Origin: Elusimicrobiota bacterium
GTDB lineage: Bacteria; Elusimicrobiota; Elusimicrobia; Elusimicrobiales; UBA9959
Direction: 5' to 3'
DNA: 6,815 bases
Assembly: GCA_022703115.1 (NCBI GenBank)
Contig: JAKLEK010000080.1
Span: 1-6,815 of the forward strand
The notes under the pieces are model-generated. The model was not told the DNA's origin. It did no database searches and saw nothing but the letters and a program-made list of their open reading frames with translations. The translations under genes and the position numbers were made by a program. This document shows positions 4,282 to 6,815 of the stretch, in pieces (position 1 is the stretch's first letter; each line of letters opens with the position of its first letter).

Positions 4282-6815
4282 ATATAGAAGTACTTCGCTT
4301 TCGGATTATGCAGCGCGAAAGCGGAGACCGCGGCCTCCGGGTCCATCATATGATTTTCCGTAAGCCTCACCCCGACGTCCTTCTCGGGTCCCAGCAGATT
4401 GAAGATCTTCTTCTGGCCGGAGAGGTCCGGACACGAAGGATAACCGAAAGAATAACGGCGGCCGCGGTAGCGCGTCTTATGCAGCGGCGCGCCGGTAAGC
4501 GGCTCGGCGAAGCCCCAGTCCCGGCGTATGCGGTAATGCAACGCCTCCGCCATGGCCTCGGCGAGGCTGAGCGCCAGCGCTTCCATAACGTAGGACCTGA
4601 GGAAATTGCCTTTCTCCCGCTCCCGGGCCGCGAACTCCGCCACACCTTCTCCGCAGTTGGCCGCCAGCAGGGCCGCGTATTCCTTTGCGGAACCGTGAGG
4701 CGCGAAGAAATCGGTCATGCAGAGGCGCTCGGCGTCGTGCTGCCGGGGGAATTCCATTGTCTCCACGGCCTTGCCGTCCGGCCCGTAGAAAAGAAGCGTG
4801 TCCCCGTCCGCGTCGACCCTGAAGAAGCGGTAGACCCCGCGCGGCCGTATAACTCCGCCGCGCCCGGCCTCGGCCAGAACGCCCTCCACTATCCTGCGGG
4901 TCTCGTCCGCCTTCTCCGTATCCGTTTTTTTCAGCTTGAGGAACCGAAGATTGAAGAGGTCCTGGTCCATGTGCCGGAACAGTTCGTCCAGCCCGATATC
5001 GTCCACGAAATGCCGCTCCAGGTCCTTAGGAACGGGAATATCGTCCGGCCGGTACGATACTCTACGGACCGGCTTCGAAGGGGAAGGTCGGGGGTCGGGG
5101 GTCGGGGAGGGGTCGGAGATATCCGACTTGCGATTTACCGCCTCCGATCTTCCGCTGTTAATATAATTGAGCGCGCTGTTAAGCCCGTCCATGGCGTCCG
5201 GGGCGTAGATAACGGGCCCGCGATACAGCGGCGCCATATTCTTCTCCACGAACTTCGCCGTAAGGGCGGCGCCGCCGGCCAGGAGAGGCGCGGATACGCC
5301 GGCCACGGCGAGCTCTCTCGCGGTAAGGGCCATCTGCTCCGTGGAACGGACCAGCAGCCCGGAGAGGCCGATAAGGTCCGGCTTCTCCCTGAGCGCCGCC
5401 TCGGTCACGGCCTCGGGCGGCACCTTCACGCCCATGTCCACCACCTCGAAACCGTTGGACTCGAAAATTATGTTCACCAGGTTCTTGCCGATATCGTGAA
5501 CGTCGCCTTTCACGGTGGCGAGCAGCAGCTTCCCGCGTTTTGGTATATTCCCGGCCTTGAGAGCGCCCTCCAGGGCGGACACCGCTTCCCTGGTCGCCTC
5601 GGCGCTCTGCAGCACCTCGGTCACTATAAGTTCCCCGCCGGAAAAAAGCCTGCCCACTTCGCCCATGGCCTTAAGCACCGGTCCGTTTATGACGGACAGC
5701 GGAGCGGCGCCGGAGGCCAGCAGAGCGGCCACCGTCTCACGTACCCCGGACCTGGAACCGCCTAGTATGAGCCGGTAAAGCCTGTCCTCGGGCGAGACGG
5801 CTTCGGCGGCCGCCGGGCGGTCGGTCTTCTTCTTACCCCTGAAATGCGCGGCGAAATCCGCGGCGGCGCCCGGTGTCCGCGCGAAAAGCAGGTCCTCGGC
5901 CAGTTTTATCTCCGCGGCCGGTATGTCCGAGAAGCGCCGGTGCTTCTCCACGTTGACGATGGCGAGGTCCAGCCCCGCCTTCACCGCGTGCCGAAGGAAG
6001 ACCGAGTTAAGCACTTCCCTGCCCTCCGGCGGCAGGCCGAAAGAAACGTTGCTGACCCCGAGCACGGTCCGGGAGCGGGGAAATTCCTTCTTCAGGAGTT
6101 CTAGCGCCTTCAGGGTCTCGGCCGCGCTTGAAGCGTATTCCCCGCCTACGCCGACCGGAAAGACGAGAGCGTCGAAAATGACGCTCTCCTCCGGCAGGCC
6201 GCACTCGCCGCAGAGCAGAGCATGACCGCGGCGGGCTATCTCCAGCTTGCGGCCGGAGGTCAGCGGCAGACCTTTCTCCTTGTTCCCGTCTATCAGGCCC
6301 ACCACCAGTTTGGCGCCGTAAAGCTTCACCAAGGCGGCGGCTTCGCGCGGCTTGGCGTCGCCGAACTCGAAGTTAACCGAGTTCAGCAGGCACTGTCCGG
6401 GCGCCAGTTTCAGCGCGGCCTCCATCACTTTCAGGTCCGTGCTGTCGATCATGACCGGGACCCGCACCGAGTGGAAAAGCAGCGGCAGGAACTTCTCCGC
6501 GTCCTTCAGTTCTTCGCGTTCCGGATTCGCCAGGCAGACGTCCAGCGCGTGCGCGCCGGCGCGCACCTGGGTCTTGGCCAGCTCCACCGCCTGGTCCCAG
6601 TCCCCGGCGGCGACGACATCGCGGAATTTCTTGGAACCTATGGAATTATTCCGCTCCCCGACCAGGAACGGCGCCTCTATCTCGTCGAAGAAAAGGGCCT
6701 CTATGCCTGACACGGACCAGCGAAGGTCGGACCTGGGCCGGCCCGGCGGCAGTCCGGCCAGCGCCTCCGAAAGGGCCTTTATGTGCGCCGGTTTCGTGCC
6801 GCAGCAGCCGCCGGC
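4278..6815 (-). CDS. metH: Cobalamin-dependent methionine synthase, 5' end outside window
   Basis: 845 residues are visible, open at the right edge, so the N-terminal homocysteine domain is mostly missing. MetH moves methyl from methyltetrahydrofolate via cobalamin to homocysteine. In visible numbering: GGCCGT at 2-7, holding two of the three zinc-ligand Cys; the pterin domain at about 50-315, with VGERNNSIGS, LDVCLANPERE, VPVMIDS and GVSNVSFGLP; the B12 cap at about 340-420; the cobalamin domain at about 425-545, with GDVHDIGKN (437-445), His440 as the lower cobalt ligand, and GLSGL; then the reactivation domain from about 585, with the SAM motif RYSFGYPSCPD (787-797) and a LTENHMMDP/HNPKAKYF end. 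That domain is about 65 residues shorter than in E. coli and stops just after KYF. A Pro/Asp/Ser-rich linker (about 554-582) separates the last two domains. GTG 6713 is internal, not the start. The gene is first in a coupled trio with the thioesterase and S1 genes. Confidence 0.96.
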   Translation of the reverse strand, partial: AGGCCGTKPAHIKALSEALAGLPPGRPRSDLRWSVSGIEALFFDEIEAPFLVGERNNSIGSKKFRDVVAAGDWDQAVELAKTQVRAGAHALDVCLANPEREELKDAEKFLPLLFHSVRVPVMIDSTDLKVMEAALKLAPGQCLLNSVNFEFGDAKPREAAALVKLYGAKLVVGLIDGNKEKGLPLTSGRKLEIARRGHALLCGECGLPEESVIFDALVFPVGVGGEYASSAAETLKALELLKKEFPRSRTVLGVSNVSFGLPPEGREVLNSVFLRHAVKAGLDLAIVNVEKHRRFSDIPAAEIKLAEDLLFARTPGAAADFAAHFRGKKKTDRPAAAEAVSPEDRLYRLILGGSRSGVRETVAALLASGAAPLSVINGPVLKAMGEVGRLFSGGELIVTEVLQSAEATREAVSALEGALKAGNIPKRGKLLLATVKGDVHDIGKNLVNIIFESNGFEVVDMGVKVPPEAVTEAALREKPDLIGLSGLLVRSTEQMALTARELAVAGVSAPLLAGGAALTAKFVEKNMAPLYRGPVIYAPDAMDGLNSALNYINSGRSEAVNRKSDISDPSPTPDPRPSPSKPVRRVSYRPDDIPVPKDLERHFVDDIGLDELFRHMDQDLFNLRFLKLKKTDTEKADETRRIVEGVLAEAGRGGVIRPRGVYRFFRVDADGDTLLFYGPDGKAVETMEFPRQHDAERLCMTDFFAPHGSAKEYAALLAANCGEGVAEFAAREREKGNFLRSYVMEALALSLAEAMAEALHYRIRRDWGFAEPLTGAPLHKTRYRGRRYSFGYPSCPDLSGQKKIFNLLGPEKDVGVRLTENHMMDPEAAVSAFALHNPKAKYFYI
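5086..5117. repeat. Heptamer tandem repeat (GGTCGGG) inside metH
   Basis: Three perfect head-to-tail copies of GGTCGGG (5086-5092, 5093-5099, 5100-5106) are followed by GAGG and a near copy GGTCGGA (5111-5117). On the coding strand the unit reads CCCGACC and gives a Ser/Pro/Thr/Asp-rich linker in MetH. The last copy overlaps a 6-bp inverted repeat, GTCGGA (5112-5117), GATA, TCCGAC (5122-5127). Three heptamers total 21 nt, so the array keeps the frame. Confidence 0.8.

Noticed and set aside
4308..5765. 485-codon open frame on the plus strand, antisense to metH
   Set aside because: It lies wholly opposite clear MetH domains, its product is Arg/His/Gly-rich without any recognisable domain, and long antisense frames are expected in GC-rich coding DNA.
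6711..6713. GTG as the start of metH
   Set aside because: The frame stays open to the window edge and encodes the zinc-binding GGCCGT motif of the homocysteine domain upstream, so the gene simply continues beyond the window.
1..6815. A defence, mobile or otherwise novel multi-gene system
   Set aside because: All five identified genes belong to known families with household roles or are stand-alone, and no transposase, integrase, CRISPR repeats, toxin pair or attachment site was seen.

Overview
The window is GC-rich (above 60% by eye) bacterial DNA, densely packed with ordinary housekeeping and accessory genes. Isoleucine is written largely with ATA and ATC and arginine often with AGG, which is unusual at this GC content. 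This, the two plus-strand genes with very short leaders, and the mix of a four-S1-domain protein, a WG-repeat protein and a divergent cobalamin-dependent MetH suggest an environmental lineage outside the well-studied Proteobacteria, perhaps Elusimicrobiota-like. That placement is inference; no rRNA or other lineage marker is present.

Layout from left to right. (1) About 1-200: GC-rich, no convincing gene, several strong inverted repeats; either the tail of an unseen gene or an unidentified structured RNA. (2) 227-1048, plus: a class I SAM-dependent methyltransferase of the type often found with glycan and lipid biosynthesis, starting at GTG just downstream of a TATAAT box. (3) 1062-1553, minus: coaD (phosphopantetheine adenylyltransferase), convergent with the methyltransferase. 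(4) 1554-1629: a short divergent promoter region. (5) 1630-2613, plus: a probably exported protein made of eight WG repeats plus a partial ninth, overlapping tail-to-tail by 8 bp with the next gene. (6) 2606-6815, minus: a tightly coupled operon read from the right edge leftwards: metH (5' end outside the window), a hotdog-fold acyl-CoA thioesterase, then a four-domain S1 RNA-binding protein. Both junctions are ATGA stop/start overlaps.

How the genes work together: MetH makes methionine, and so feeds the SAM used by enzymes such as the methyltransferase at the left. CoaD makes dephospho-CoA, and the thioesterase acts on CoA thioesters. The S1 protein belongs to RNA binding or translation. These links are metabolic rather than evidence of one dedicated system. 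I found no mobile element, CRISPR array, toxin-antitoxin or defence locus. The points most worth a second look are the heptamer-repeat insertion in the MetH interdomain linker, the compact and diverged MetH activation domain, the possible leaderless starts, and the structured DNA at the left edge.
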